Positions 43,901 to 51,936 of a DNA stretch of 64,000 nt are shown one piece after another (positions within the stretch are counted from its first letter, which is position 1; each line of letters begins with the position of its first letter). The position numbers were made by a program, and so were the translations under genes. The notes beneath the pieces were generated by a model. That model saw nothing but the letters and a program-made list of their open reading frames with translations, did no database searches and was not told the DNA's origin. Origin of the DNA: Robinsoniella peoriensis (GTDB taxonomy: Bacteria > Bacillota > Clostridia > Lachnospirales > Lachnospiraceae); assembly GCF_042680125.1 (NCBI RefSeq), contig NZ_JBHTNY010000017.1; one strand, written 5' to 3'.

Positions 43901-44668
43901 TATTCTGGCAAATCCAATATCTACATTTGACAAGAAATTTGCACTTCCATCTACCGTACTGTCTCCACCTAAGACCATATTCCAGGCATCTGTGGAGGAA
44001 GGGAATTGTATTCCTGTATTCCAGGCATCTGTATTTACTGCCTTTAGCTCTCCATTCACATACAGCTTTACTTCCTTGCCATCTACCACCCCTGCTATAT
44101 GATACCATTGATTTGCAGATACTTCTGCTTCAGGCTGCCGGTAATTTCCATCTACATGCGCAAAAAAAGTAAGCATACCATTATTTAACCCTAAACCAAT
44201 GCCCCCATATTCCTGATTAGAGAAAAACTCATGTTCACCGGTTGGAATATCTTTAAACTTTACCAGACATTCCATTGTTAAATTCTGGCTGATTTTATCA
44301 TAATTTTTCTTTCCAAAAGAATAAATATATGCTGACCTTCCATTAAAATTTGCAATATTTTTATTCAATTCCCTGTCATTAGCAATTTCCGGAGATCCCA
44401 ATGTTTTTCCCAGTTGATTTTGCATTGGTGATCGGTCCTCCAATCCAATTGAAAAATCAACATTAAAAACATCTGCACTGGGAAGTTCTGCGTTCTTCAA
44501 ATTTGTTTCATCCTTAATATCAAAATCCCCACCGGCTTCTGCATATGCAACAGACTGATTACCTATCATAGCTGCTGCTAATAATATAATGATTAATTTT
44601 TTAGATTTTCCAAGTTCAAAATATCTTTTACGTTTCATATATTCCTTCCTTATATTTTTCTTCCTCAT
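40976..44668 (-). CDS. Secreted multidomain protein: LamG, cohesin-like, alkaline-phosphatase-like, FIVAR, dockerin
   Basis: 1230 residues. Signal peptide (to ~43). Residues ~65-275 are a LamG/concanavalin domain (MECLVKFKDI, WYHIAGVVDGKEVKLYVNG). About 277-415 is cohesin-like, followed by an EF-hand-like LDVNEDGIIGAGD. About 460-790 is an alkaline-phosphatase/phosphodiesterase fold with metal sites VILTMDG (~467), MDHVGHG (~644) and NADHGG (~689). Four FIVAR repeats (~885-1160) and a C-terminal dockerin (DVDMNGKVNTAD and DVNGDGISDGTDA) end it. Probably hydrolyses a phosphate or sulfate ester on a polymer-bound substrate. Confidence 0.9.
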   Translation of the reverse strand: MRKKNIRKEYMKRKRYFELGKSKKLIIILLAAAMIGNQSVAYAEAGGDFDIKDETNLKNAELPSADVFNVDFSIGLEDRSPMQNQLGKTLGSPEIANDRELNKNIANFNGRSAYIYSFGKKNYDKISQNLTMECLVKFKDIPTGEHEFFSNQEYGGIGLGLNNGMLTFFAHVDGNYRQPEAEVSANQWYHIAGVVDGKEVKLYVNGELKAVNTDAWNTGIQFPSSTDAWNMVLGGDSTVDGSANFLSNVDIGFARIYSEALSDEQISIMNENAFEGATVEAGSQINLGLIGSSGIAEEASWNLNIHGNKNKSNDIDKIEYDIVYDNTLMEYKNVQHLKEGVTITEEESGRLHVVSEMDLSTESFHNYNATRMGKLNFKIKGISDSVTTTVYTDNFKAYSSNKEVTETLEMLPKAEKEMCLYGKNMLDVNEDGIIGAGDIALAEDNLKAAVAGEASIYPYKHAVILTMDGSGNVWDPDAVYYAPNNDVIPTKHSDPETMGKRKNTYAMKLMNEEFAASYTAQSTVPSISAQNYFSILHGIPWMDVPVDYQIDNDMASVSYYTDYGRKTPLYPSVFKAAEAAFPERQNAAFTEWAEIMDGIIEPDAPVICSVSESQRSFYDVADYIRSKEYQNTAVVYMQNDWMDHVGHGRGYYSDVFWDELQQYDDQYKAVIDALKESGEYDETLIVTNADHGGSGYGHGSLDPSNMDIFIGVGGQTVNSGTRLQGGTNADISPMVLSALRMEVPESMTGRVFDENMFLTQEEMSKKNRDIEKVVLERGKSTAVLSLENQKSDTRVIDAVIELNGAEVDDVRIDNGNILRQETADGKLKLTISYESQPERLAEITYISTGDAQLALEEIMLGTEAGKEIYPDILNTVENDDPEPPVSADLNSLKLAVGMAEKLEAEQKENICFTDESWSKVQEALDIARGLLENPEAAQADADEAFLNLITVCSLLEEGVHKAGLKATIEGTKAILDDEAGLSGYALESIEKVRTALAEAEKVLAETSADQQTVNEASRKLMDAVTSLMVKNEGTRLEILILKANELLKNKDKYTPSSVQALEQALEAAEAVAGNSQAADLQINDAYNKLAEAMTSLVRKANKEELKNALDKANEILTNTGKYLTESIAGLEAVIDEAQAVYDNEDADSNKVGETLKKLVNEILKARLMGDVDMNGKVNTADSSKVLKSVAELEELTQEQHKVADVNGDGISDGTDATFILKYAAERITEF

Positions 44669-44738
44669 CTCTTCCTTCTCCTCTCAGCATCTTCATTAGA
44701 GTAACCCTGAAAATCCTTCCATTTTTGTATCTATATTT

Positions 44739-44747
44739 ATTATAGCA
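44739..44747 (-). promoter_or_regulatory. Extended -10 promoter for the gene at 40976
   Basis: Minus strand TGCTATAAT, a TGn-extended consensus -10, about 70 nt upstream of the ATG. The same TGTGCTATAAT occurs before the LysR gene at 621. Confidence 0.55.
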
Positions 44748-44939
44748 CAGGCTTTTTTAAGGTTTTTAGGATTAAATTTATGTTAATTATTATTATTTCA
44801 AGAAGATAAGAATTAATCTTGGATATTTTAAGCCAATTTGAACTTTTTCAGGCACTAAAAGAAAACAGATAGAGACGTCCGGTAAGACGTTTTAACTCCT
44901 GATCACACTCATAAAATATTCCATACACAAAATATCAAA

Positions 44940-44989
44940 TTGACATCAGTCGCTTTTAGTGTTATTGTTTTCATATCGAAATTTATGAA
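44940..44989 (+). promoter_or_regulatory. arsC promoter and inverted repeat
   Basis: TTGACA (44940-44945), 17 bp, TATTGT (44963-44968), 38 bp before the ATG at 45007. TTCATA-N8-TATGAA (44970-44989) covers the start region and could bind an ArsR-type repressor, though it does not match the operators at 15646. The stretch 44669-44939 otherwise holds no gene. Confidence 0.6.
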
Positions 44990-45006
44990 TATGAGGTTGG
45001 AATAGA

Positions 45007-45426
45007 ATGAAAATAAAAATTGCATTTATTTGTGTACATAACTCATGCCGGTCACAGATTGCAGAAGCACTTTGCAAAAACTTTGCAGCCGGGGATTTTG
45101 AATGTTATTCTGCCGGAACAATGATCGCACAAAATATAAATCCTGATGCAGTAAGGCTTGTTAAAAAAATCTATGGCATTGATATGACAAAATCACAGGC
45201 TCCTAAATTGATATCAGATATTCCAGAGGTTGATATCGTCGTTACTATGGGATGCAATGTTGCCTGTCCTGCCATGCCATGCAAATATCGTGAAGATTGG
45301 GGGCTTTCGGACCCAACCGGCAAAGCGGATGATGAATTTACAGCCACGATACGGTTGATTGAAAGCAAAGTAATAGATATGAAAGCCAGATACCAGACTT
45401 TATCAACTCTGCAAAATTCAAAGTAA
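45007..45426 (+). CDS. arsC: Thioredoxin-coupled arsenate reductase / LMW phosphatase-fold protein
   Basis: 139 residues. The P-loop CVHNSCRSQIAEAL is that of ArsC and low-molecular-weight tyrosine phosphatases. The redox cysteine pair in VVTMGCNVACPAMPC (C-x5/6-C) and DWGLSDPTG favour arsenate reductase, which converts arsenate to arsenite using thioredoxin. It has its own consensus promoter but no exporter beside it; the ArsP-like permease and thioredoxin at 14 kb could cooperate. Confidence 0.9.
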   Translation: MKIKIAFICVHNSCRSQIAEALCKNFAAGDFECYSAGTMIAQNINPDAVRLVKKIYGIDMTKSQAPKLISDIPEVDIVVTMGCNVACPAMPCKYREDWGLSDPTGKADDEFTATIRLIESKVIDMKARYQTLSTLQNSK

Positions 45427-45451
45427 AATCTTAACAGTGAGTTTCAGATTG

Positions 45452-45490
45452 GGGTGATAGGCTAACCATTATTTGATTAGCCTGCCACCC
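45452..45490. terminator. Hairpin downstream of arsC
   Basis: GGGTGATAGGCTAA (45452-45465) pairs with TTAGCCTGCCACCC (45477-45490) with a bulge. No clear T-run, so its terminator role is tentative. The rest of 45491-45792 shows no complete gene; a short minus-strand frame ending near 45509 (DYSEIIRLSNVVADFVLDSG) may be a gene remnant. Confidence 0.5.
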
Positions 45491-45792
45491 ACACTGTACA
45501 CACTTAATTTAATAAACTCTTCCCCCGCTGTCTAATACAAAATCAGCCACCACATTTGATAATCTTATTATTTCGCTGTAATCCAGCAAAGACGTATCAT
45601 TATCATTTTTCAATAGCAAATGGAAGATCAAATACTGGCGACACTATTTGATAAATACCATAAAATTATTTTTTACGCATAAACACTTTACTCCGAAAGA
45701 ATAATGTAAGTATGTTACCTTTGATTCTGCGATCCGGCAATATGCTGTGAGACGTAAACGGAATACCCAAACTAAAACCAAAGGAGTCTAAG

Positions 45793-46227
45793 ATGAAAAG
45801 TAAATACACATTGAAAACCCAGCCTACTGATAAAGACCCAATGCAGGTAATTGACTCAATCCCGGATGAAAAAAAGCAAGCAGACGCAAAAACTTTGCTG
45901 GATATATTTGAGAAAACCGTTGGGAAACCACCCGTGGTATGGGGAGAAAAGTTTATCGGCTATGGAACCTGCAAGTACCGCTGCGCCTCCGGATACAGTG
46001 GGGAGATCTATGCTACCGGCTTTTCTGTGACGAAAAGAAAAATCACGCTGCATCTTTATTTGGACGAGCCGGAACTACAAAGCTATCTTAAACGGTTGGG
46101 CAAGACCACATCAGGCAAAAGCTGTGTGTATATAAACAAACTTGCAGATATTGATACCTCTGTTTTGGCAGAAATGCTGGGCAAAGCGATGAGCTATGCC
46201 AGCAAGCTTTCAGACAAGGATGCCTGA
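45793..46227 (+). CDS. DUF1801 (YdhG-like) protein
   Basis: 144 residues. DAKTLLDIFEKTVGKPPVVW, EKFIGYGTCKYRCASGYSGEIYATGFSVTKRKITLHLY and SCVYINKLADIDTSVL match the DUF1801 fold, a small alpha/beta protein of unknown activity. CCAAAGGAGTCTAAG precedes the ATG. Its tail overlaps the antisense flavodoxin remnant at 46210. Confidence 0.85.
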   Translation: MKSKYTLKTQPTDKDPMQVIDSIPDEKKQADAKTLLDIFEKTVGKPPVVWGEKFIGYGTCKYRCASGYSGEIYATGFSVTKRKITLHLYLDEPELQSYLKRLGKTTSGKSCVYINKLADIDTSVLAEMLGKAMSYASKLSDKDA

Positions 46228-46392
46228 CAGAATGACCTGCCCCGTTTCTATTTCTCCTGTACCTGCGTCAAAACGTCTGCCTCTCCGGAGATCAGCCCCT
46301 TTACAGGAATCCGCCAATTCTGTATTCGTATTTCCCATTTCACTGCCTCCGGACGTAGCGAATGTTATGATTGTTTTACCCTCCAGATGGTA
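46210..46392 (-). pseudogene. Flavodoxin C-terminal fragment
   Basis: A minus-strand frame of ~60 codons reads YHLEGKTIITFATSGGSEMG, then NTNTELADSCKGADLRRGRRFD, the last third of a Flavodoxin_4-type domain as in the proteins at 1547 and 49787. No start or N-terminal part remains, and the last 20 residues are unlike the family. It overlaps the end of the DUF1801 gene. Confidence 0.75.
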
Positions 46393-46404
46393 GCTTACTC
46401 CTTC

Positions 46405-47160
46405 TTATTTTACTTTTCCATATTGTTCATCATCAACCTGCTCCAGCCATTCATTGCTGCTGTTCTCACCAGGCACCTCCACTGCCAGATGAGAAAACCA
46501 ACTGTCCGGTGCGGCGCCATGCCAGTGTTTCACACCAGTGGGTATATTAACAACATCGCCTGGTGTCATCAGTACAGGCCCTTTACCCCATTCTTGATAA
46601 TATCCGCGCCCTGCCACACAGACTAAAATCTGGCCGCCGCCCTGGTCTGCATGATGGATATGCCAGTTATTACGGCAGCCCGGTTCAAAAGTCACATTGA
46701 AAATCCCCACCTGTTCTGCAGATACCGGTGCCAGATAACTCTGCCCCGTAAAATACATTGCATATCCATCATTGGGACTGCCAATAGGGAATATCATACG
46801 ATTCTCATGCTCTGCCTTTGCATCATCTCCGCCCAATGCTTCTGCCCACACTTCCTTTGCCATATAAAAAGCGGCCCATGCCTTAGGCCATCCGGCATAA
46901 AAGGCAGCGTGCGTAAGAATTTCCGCAATCTCTGTTTTCGTAATACCATTCTTTTTTGCTGTCATGAGATGATATTGAAACGAGGAATCTACAAGCCCCT
47001 GCGCCATAAGTGCAACAACGGTTATTATGGAGCGGTCTCTTAATGAAAGTTTATCTTCCCGGCTCCACACCTGTCCAAACAATACATCATCATTCAGTGC
47101 CGCAAATTCAGGCGCAAATTCACCTAAAACATCTCTTCCTGCTGTCTGTTTTACTGCCAT
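46405..47160 (-). CDS. Carboxymuconolactone decarboxylase-cupin fusion protein
   Basis: 251 residues from ATG 47160 (GGGAGGATTAAAT upstream); the longer frame is not supported. CMD/AhpD-like helical domain (KLSLRDRSIITVVALMAQGL, LTHAAFYAGWPKAWAAFYMA) and a cupin with WHIHHADQGGGQI and PGDVVNIPTGVKHWHG. It is the intact version of the damaged gene at 8237. The aldo/keto reductase gene ends 111 bp upstream. It probably acts on an unsaturated lactone or similar small electrophile; substrate unknown. Confidence 0.92.
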   Translation of the reverse strand: MAVKQTAGRDVLGEFAPEFAALNDDVLFGQVWSREDKLSLRDRSIITVVALMAQGLVDSSFQYHLMTAKKNGITKTEIAEILTHAAFYAGWPKAWAAFYMAKEVWAEALGGDDAKAEHENRMIFPIGSPNDGYAMYFTGQSYLAPVSAEQVGIFNVTFEPGCRNNWHIHHADQGGGQILVCVAGRGYYQEWGKGPVLMTPGDVVNIPTGVKHWHGAAPDSWFSHLAVEVPGENSSNEWLEQVDDEQYGKVK

Positions 47161-47270
47161 ATTTAATCCTCCCTTTTGTTCTTTATTTTTATCAGAAACG
47201 TCATATTCTTTGCCAGCGTCCGCACTGTATAACTGACGGTCCCGGAACGCAATTAAAGTGGCGTTATCAA

Positions 47271-48365
47271 CTATTCCCCGAAATAAGTTCCTATACTTTT
47301 CATTCGCTTCATCTGGTTTACATGGAAAGGACAACGGGAATCGCAATGTCCGCATCCAATACACGCATCCGCCTTCTTCTCCAGTTTTAAATAATGACTG
47401 TGGGCAAGTTTATCTCCTGCCTTTGTCAGATCATAATATTTATTGATAAGCCCCACATCCAGCCCGGCAGGACAAGGCTGACAGTGATTGCAATACACAC
47501 AGATTCCTTCCGCAGCCTGTGGTGCAAAAGTACCCAAAACAGAGTAATCCCGTTCTTCCGGTAATACTGTGAAAAAGCCTAAAATACGTTCCAGATCCGA
47601 TTTCCCCCGAATACCGGGCAGTACCGTCACAACACCAGGCTTATCCAGCGCATACTGGATGCACTGGTACTCGCTCAATGCTTTCCCGAAAGGCGAAGTT
47701 TTGGCGTTCAGCAGCTGTCCGCCGCTGAATGCTTTCATAACTGAAATGCCCACACCCTCTGCTTCACATCGGCGATAAAGAGCCATTCGTTCTTCAACAT
47801 TTCCTATGGCATAATCCCCATGCCTATAGTCATATCCTGGATTGATACTGAACATTACCATATCAATCAGATCCATATCCAGCACCTGGTTCACCAGTGC
47901 AGGGGTATGGGAAGACAGACCGATATGCCTCACGATTCCCTGTTTTTTCAGTTCCTGAATATACGGAAGAATTCCCCCGGACAGAACTTTTTTCAAATCA
48001 GAAGGTTCATCAATACAGTGGATAAAACCAAAATCTATGTAATCTGTCTTTAGCATCCGTAGCTGCCAGTCTATGGATTGTTTCACCTTATCCAGATTCA
48101 CCGTCCAGCCATAACTTCCGGTTTCATAATTTGCCCCAAAATGAATTTGATAATAAACCTTATCCCGGCTGCCTGCTGCTGCCCGACCATAGGCACCAAA
48201 TGGCTTTGCATCTGCCGATGCCATATCAAAATAATTTATCCCATTCTCCAAAGCAAACGTTACGGTTTCCTCAATCTCTCTTTCGGAAGCAGCACCAACA
48301 GAGCTTGTGCCCAATCCGAGAATGCTGATGTCTTCCCCACCGCGGGGCAGTTTTCTATATTCCAT
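47271..48365 (-). CDS. Aldo/keto reductase with C-terminal [4Fe-4S] domain, atypical active site
   Basis: 364 residues from ATG 48365 (TGGAGGTCATTTTT upstream). AKR barrel with FDMASADAKPFGAYGRA and FIHCIDE, but where the catalytic Lys is expected the sequence is VYYQIHFGANY, so Lys is absent. The C-terminal region has CVYCNHCQPCPAG and CIGCGHCDSRCPF clusters, indicating two 4Fe-4S centres. This may be an electron-transfer enzyme not using the classical proton relay. It lies in the second redox cluster, upstream of CMD-cupin. Confidence 0.9.
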   Translation of the reverse strand: MEYRKLPRGGEDISILGLGTSSVGAASEREIEETVTFALENGINYFDMASADAKPFGAYGRAAAGSRDKVYYQIHFGANYETGSYGWTVNLDKVKQSIDWQLRMLKTDYIDFGFIHCIDEPSDLKKVLSGGILPYIQELKKQGIVRHIGLSSHTPALVNQVLDMDLIDMVMFSINPGYDYRHGDYAIGNVEERMALYRRCEAEGVGISVMKAFSGGQLLNAKTSPFGKALSEYQCIQYALDKPGVVTVLPGIRGKSDLERILGFFTVLPEERDYSVLGTFAPQAAEGICVYCNHCQPCPAGLDVGLINKYYDLTKAGDKLAHSHYLKLEKKADACIGCGHCDSRCPFHVNQMKRMKSIGTYFGE

Positions 48366-48481
48366 AAAAATGACCTCCATTAGAACTCTAATATCTTGTT
48401 TAATATCTTAAATGTTTTAAGGCACATGACAGAGCCATATACATCTCTATTTACGAATTACGTTTATTATCTTAAATGTTT

Positions 48482-49600
48482 TCAAGGTACCGCCATAATA
48501 TCTATTATTACATACTCACAATTACCTTCTGTTCTTACCGGGTATCCCCATCCTGTAAATCCGGAGGACACAATTACCTTGCAGTTTCCTTTCTGATATT
48601 CTCCGTAGTTTAAGACTCCTGCCAATTCGGACAGCCATCCTACAGGCCATATCTGACCTGCATGGGTATGACCGGAAAGCTGCAGGTCTACCCCCTGCGC
48701 ATTATTTTCCTCTGCCGCAATCGGTTGGTGATCTGCCATCACAATATAGTTATTCCGGTCAGCCCCTTCCAGAATTTCTTCTGTGGAAGCCCTTCCGGAT
48801 GTACCTCCCCATGCAGCATCGCCCCTGCCTGCAAGCACCAGATCATCCTGAATTACTACATTTTCATCCTCCAGAATGGAAATCCTGTTTTCTGTTATGG
48901 CCTCAGTCAGTTCTTCATCTGTATAGCTCCGGCTGTCTGTATAAGGCTGCCTGTCATGGTTTCCATATACATAATAAATACCATATTTACTGTTCAGCAT
49001 CCCCAGCAGTCCGAATATTTCCTGCATTGATTCTTTTGAAGTCCCCTCCTCAACAATATCACCGCCCAGGATTACAATATCAGGTCTCTGGGTATTAATT
49101 TCTGAAATACGATTTTTTAAGATATCCGGACTTTGTATTGTGCCATAATGGGTATCTGTAATTAAAACGATCCTGTAATTGCTCACATTTTTAGTGGTTT
49201 CAACAAAATATTGTGTTTTTACCACATGCTTCATATTTTCATATCCATACCCCAACAGGAGAATGGTGAGTACAACCGGCAGAAGACCGCAGCCGTATAG
49301 TTTTCTGCATACTTTATAGGCTTTATATGTGCTCCAGCTTTTACAAAGTTTTTTCAACACCAGCGCAATCATATCTGTCAGAATAAACAAGGCAACTATA
49401 TGCAGAAGCACCATTGCTCTTGTGTTCCACATATTTACGCAGGAAACAATTACATATATAACCAGAGCGATATTTACCATTCTTAAAAATTTCCCGGAAG
49501 TATTGAATCCATAAAATTTCATAATTCTTTTAACTGTGTGATACACATATACACCCAGAGCTGCTGCCAATACAATCATTATCATCAAATATGCTGACAT
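48482..49600 (-). CDS. Membrane-anchored metallophosphoesterase (YkuE-like)
   Basis: 372 residues. Three to four N-terminal helices (LMIMIVLAAALGVYVYHTV to LPVVLTILLLGYGY), then a calcineurin-type phosphoesterase: DTHYG, GGDIVEEG, YVYGNHDR, ADHQP and LSGHTHAGQ. This class dephosphorylates UDP-sugars, nucleotides or lipids at the outer membrane face. AGAGGGAACT precedes the ATG. Separate promoter at 49708. Confidence 0.9.
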   Translation of the reverse strand: MSAYLMIMIVLAAALGVYVYHTVKRIMKFYGFNTSGKFLRMVNIALVIYVIVSCVNMWNTRAMVLLHIVALFILTDMIALVLKKLCKSWSTYKAYKVCRKLYGCGLLPVVLTILLLGYGYENMKHVVKTQYFVETTKNVSNYRIVLITDTHYGTIQSPDILKNRISEINTQRPDIVILGGDIVEEGTSKESMQEIFGLLGMLNSKYGIYYVYGNHDRQPYTDSRSYTDEELTEAITENRISILEDENVVIQDDLVLAGRGDAAWGGTSGRASTEEILEGADRNNYIVMADHQPIAAEENNAQGVDLQLSGHTHAGQIWPVGWLSELAGVLNYGEYQKGNCKVIVSSGFTGWGYPVRTEGNCEYVIIDIMAVP

Positions 49601-49707
49601 AGTTCCCTCTTTTGCTTACCGAAACCCCCACCTTACCGCTTCACAGCGAGGGGCGAGATACATCCTTTCTTCTATGTTTCCTTTAATGCAGGAATCCATT
49701 CAATTTT

Positions 49708-49736
49708 ATTATAAAATCCTTTGTTTCATATGTCTA
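49708..49736 (-). promoter_or_regulatory. Promoter of the metallophosphoesterase gene
   Basis: Minus strand TAGACA (49731-49736), 17 bp, TATAAT (49708-49713). The -35 sits in TAGACATATGAAAC, also found at the MATE promoter (37865-37878), so both may share a regulator. Confidence 0.55.
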
Positions 49737-49786
49737 TTGCTTAAATTCTCTGCCTAACCCATGCCTTTCAAGCATCTTTCACCTAA

Positions 49787-50509
49787 TTACAGTCCCAGAT
49801 CCCTCAGCCATGACTGAATATCATCTGAGGATGTCCCGGAGCGGAATCGATCACCCTCAAGCCAATTTCCTGATCCTGCCATTTCTTGAAGCAGCTCTCC
49901 ACTCTCTCCAATACCTGAGGAAGTGGCAGTACAAAATGGAACAACTGTCTTCCCGGTAAAATCATTCGCTTTAACAAATCCATTTACTGGCCAGGCTGCA
50001 ATTCCCCACCAGATAGGATAGCCGATAAACACCGTTTCATAAGATTCCCAATTATCAACCGTAGCTGCTGTAAGCTTAATCTCTCTGCTGTCTGGATTAT
50101 CGTGTTCCCTGCTTACTCTACTGTCATCGTTTCTCCAGTCCAGGTCATCATCACTATATGGTTCTTCCGGTTCCAACTCAAATAAATCTGCGTTTGCAGC
50201 CTCTGCAATCGTAGTGGCAACATTTTCTGTATTTCCTGTTGCTGAATAATATACAACAAGGCTTTTTCCGCTATCCTTTGCCACTGCAGCATTTTCAATG
50301 TCTGTGATTGTACTATCTTTATCTGTACTTTGTTTTTCTGTGCTTTGATTATCTGTGCTTTGATTATTTGTGCTTTCTTTATCCTGTTTATCTGCACTTT
50401 CCGCAGTAGGGTCAGATGCTGTAGTTGTCTCATCAGTGGTGCTTCCACATGCTGTTAATCCAATAAGTAATGTTGCTGCCAAAATAGCAGCCATGATTCT
50501 TTTCTTCAT
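49787..50509 (-). CDS. Lipoprotein flavodoxin (Flavodoxin_4-like)
   Basis: 240 residues. Lipobox LTAC (Cys21), a low-complexity linker of repeated N/E-Q-S-T-D units (NNQSTDNQSTEKQSTDKDST), then a flavodoxin domain: KSLVVYYSATGNTENVA is the FMN loop, YETVFIGYPIWWGIAAW the second loop, TVVPFCTATSSG the third. Surface electron-transfer or quinone-reducing protein. It is a paralog of the one at 1547 but has no internal start. The FMN-reductase fragment at 50526 lies upstream. Confidence 0.9.
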   Translation of the reverse strand: MKKRIMAAILAATLLIGLTACGSTTDETTTASDPTAESADKQDKESTNNQSTDNQSTEKQSTDKDSTITDIENAAVAKDSGKSLVVYYSATGNTENVATTIAEAANADLFELEPEEPYSDDDLDWRNDDSRVSREHDNPDSREIKLTAATVDNWESYETVFIGYPIWWGIAAWPVNGFVKANDFTGKTVVPFCTATSSGIGESGELLQEMAGSGNWLEGDRFRSGTSSDDIQSWLRDLGL

Positions 50510-50525
50510 ATGATGATCCTGCCTT

Positions 50526-50714
50526 TCATATTATAGAGTTTGAGAGGTAAACAGCGCATGAAACATGAAAAATGCCATGTTTTTTCCAAAAATGCGCATG
50601 GTCTGTATAAAAGACCCGGTCCAGAAAAGAGGTCATCCCGCCGGGAGCCGCTCCACAGTGGACAGGGGTTCCAAATATGAACCCGTGGCTTCCGTTTGTC
50701 AATAATACTTTCAT
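50526..50714 (-). pseudogene. NAD(P)H FMN-reductase fragment with internal deletion
   Basis: 62 codons. MKVLLTNGS is the start of an FMN_red protein, but it runs straight into GFIFGTPVHCGAAPGGMTSFLDRVFYTD, which in full-length members comes ~70 residues later. The part after DRVFYTD is soon lost. Both ends of the flavin-binding region survive but not a full domain. Confidence 0.8.
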
Positions 50715-50718
50715 ATCC

Positions 50719-51561
50719 TTAAATTCCCCTTTTCGTCAGCATTTCCACAATAGCCGGATCATAGTGGGAGAAGAACAGACTCTCCTCCGTATCTAAATCT
50801 GCAATTTTCTGCATATCCAATGCATCCAGTGTAAAATCAAATATTTCCATGTTCTGCTCCATACGCTCCCTGCGAACGGATTTCGGAATGACTGCCACAC
50901 CACTCTGCAGCAGAAAGCGCAGTGCTGTCTGTGCAGATGATTTCCCATATTTTTGTCCAATCTCCGTGAGCACTGAATTGGTAAAGAAATTTTTTCTTCC
51001 CTCTGCAAAAGGCCCCCAGGACTCATGCTGCACACCATACTTTTTCATTACCTCATGGGCTTTCTTCTGTTGCTGGAACACATGGGTTTCCACCTGATTG
51101 ACTGCGGGTATAACCTCCACGAAATGGCAAAGGTCAATTAATCTGTCCGGATAGAAATTGGAAACACCAATCGCACGCAGTGTTCCCGCCTTATAGGCTT
51201 CCTCCATGGCACGGTAGGTTCCGTAATAATCATTGAATGGCTGATGAATCAGAAGCAGATCCAGATAGTCTGTCTTTAGTTTTTTCAGAGATTCCTCAAT
51301 GGAGGCCTTCGCCTTTTCATAGCCGCCGTTAGATATCCATACTTTTGTTGTAATGAACAATTCTTCTCTGGGCACACCACATTTTATAATTGCACTGCCC
51401 ACTGCTTCTTCATTCCCATAAGCCTGTGCCGTATCAATAGAGCGGTATCCAACACTAATAGCATCCAGCACACACCCCTCACACTCCTCATTACTTACCT
51501 GATAAACACCGTATCCCAGCTGCGGCATTTTTACTCCGTTATTTAATGTTATATATTCCAT
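50719..51561 (-). CDS. Aldo/keto reductase (2,5-diketo-gluconate-reductase-like)
   Basis: 280 residues from ATG 51561 (GGAAAGGATGG upstream), the standard soluble AKR length. Tetrad positions: DTAQAYGNE (Asp, Tyr), FITTKVW (Lys), LLIHQP (His); cofactor end VIPKSVRRERMEQN. It reduces small ketones or aldehydes with NADPH. It lies just upstream of the FMN-reductase remnant in the second redox cluster. Related to the catalytic part of the gene at 4803. Confidence 0.92.
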   Translation of the reverse strand: MEYITLNNGVKMPQLGYGVYQVSNEECEGCVLDAISVGYRSIDTAQAYGNEEAVGSAIIKCGVPREELFITTKVWISNGGYEKAKASIEESLKKLKTDYLDLLLIHQPFNDYYGTYRAMEEAYKAGTLRAIGVSNFYPDRLIDLCHFVEVIPAVNQVETHVFQQQKKAHEVMKKYGVQHESWGPFAEGRKNFFTNSVLTEIGQKYGKSSAQTALRFLLQSGVAVIPKSVRRERMEQNMEIFDFTLDALDMQKIADLDTEESLFFSHYDPAIVEMLTKRGI

Positions 51562-51666
51562 ATTATACCATCCTTTCCATTCGTGTTTTATTCTTCGAAA
51601 ACCTCTTATGCCATGCAAAATGATGCTGCTTTTGTTCATCCAAGGCCTGTACCTGAGCTTTAAGAA

Positions 51667-51724
51667 GCAGCTTTATTATAAACAAATCGAGGCCTCATAA
51701 GAAGTCTCGATTCATTTAAGCTGC
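51667..51724. repeat. Nested hairpin in an intergenic region
   Basis: GCAGCTT (51667-51673) pairs with AAGCTGC (51718-51724), and inside it AATCGAG (51685-51691) pairs with CTCGATT (51706-51712). No T-run follows on either strand. The 51562-51936 gap shows nothing else I can name. Confidence 0.5.
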
Positions 51725-51936
51725 AACCTTGAATGGGCATCATCCACCTCCGAGTATTTTCCTATGCTGCTATTATACCTTTCATTTACTTAACCCGGAA
51801 TCTCCAATATGTTACCATTGTATAAATATTTAGTTTATACTATAACGTCTGTTTGTTGTATCTCCTGCTATTCTGTAGGTTTCAAAGGTCCATAAAAGTA
51901 ATACGTAGTTGCACCTCCATCAATAATCTCCTCTCT

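Noticed and set aside
45505..45625. Gene remnant on the minus strand (DYSEIIRLSNVVADFVLDSG)
   Set aside because: Looks protein-like but I cannot place it in a family and it has no start; mentioned only in the intergenic note.
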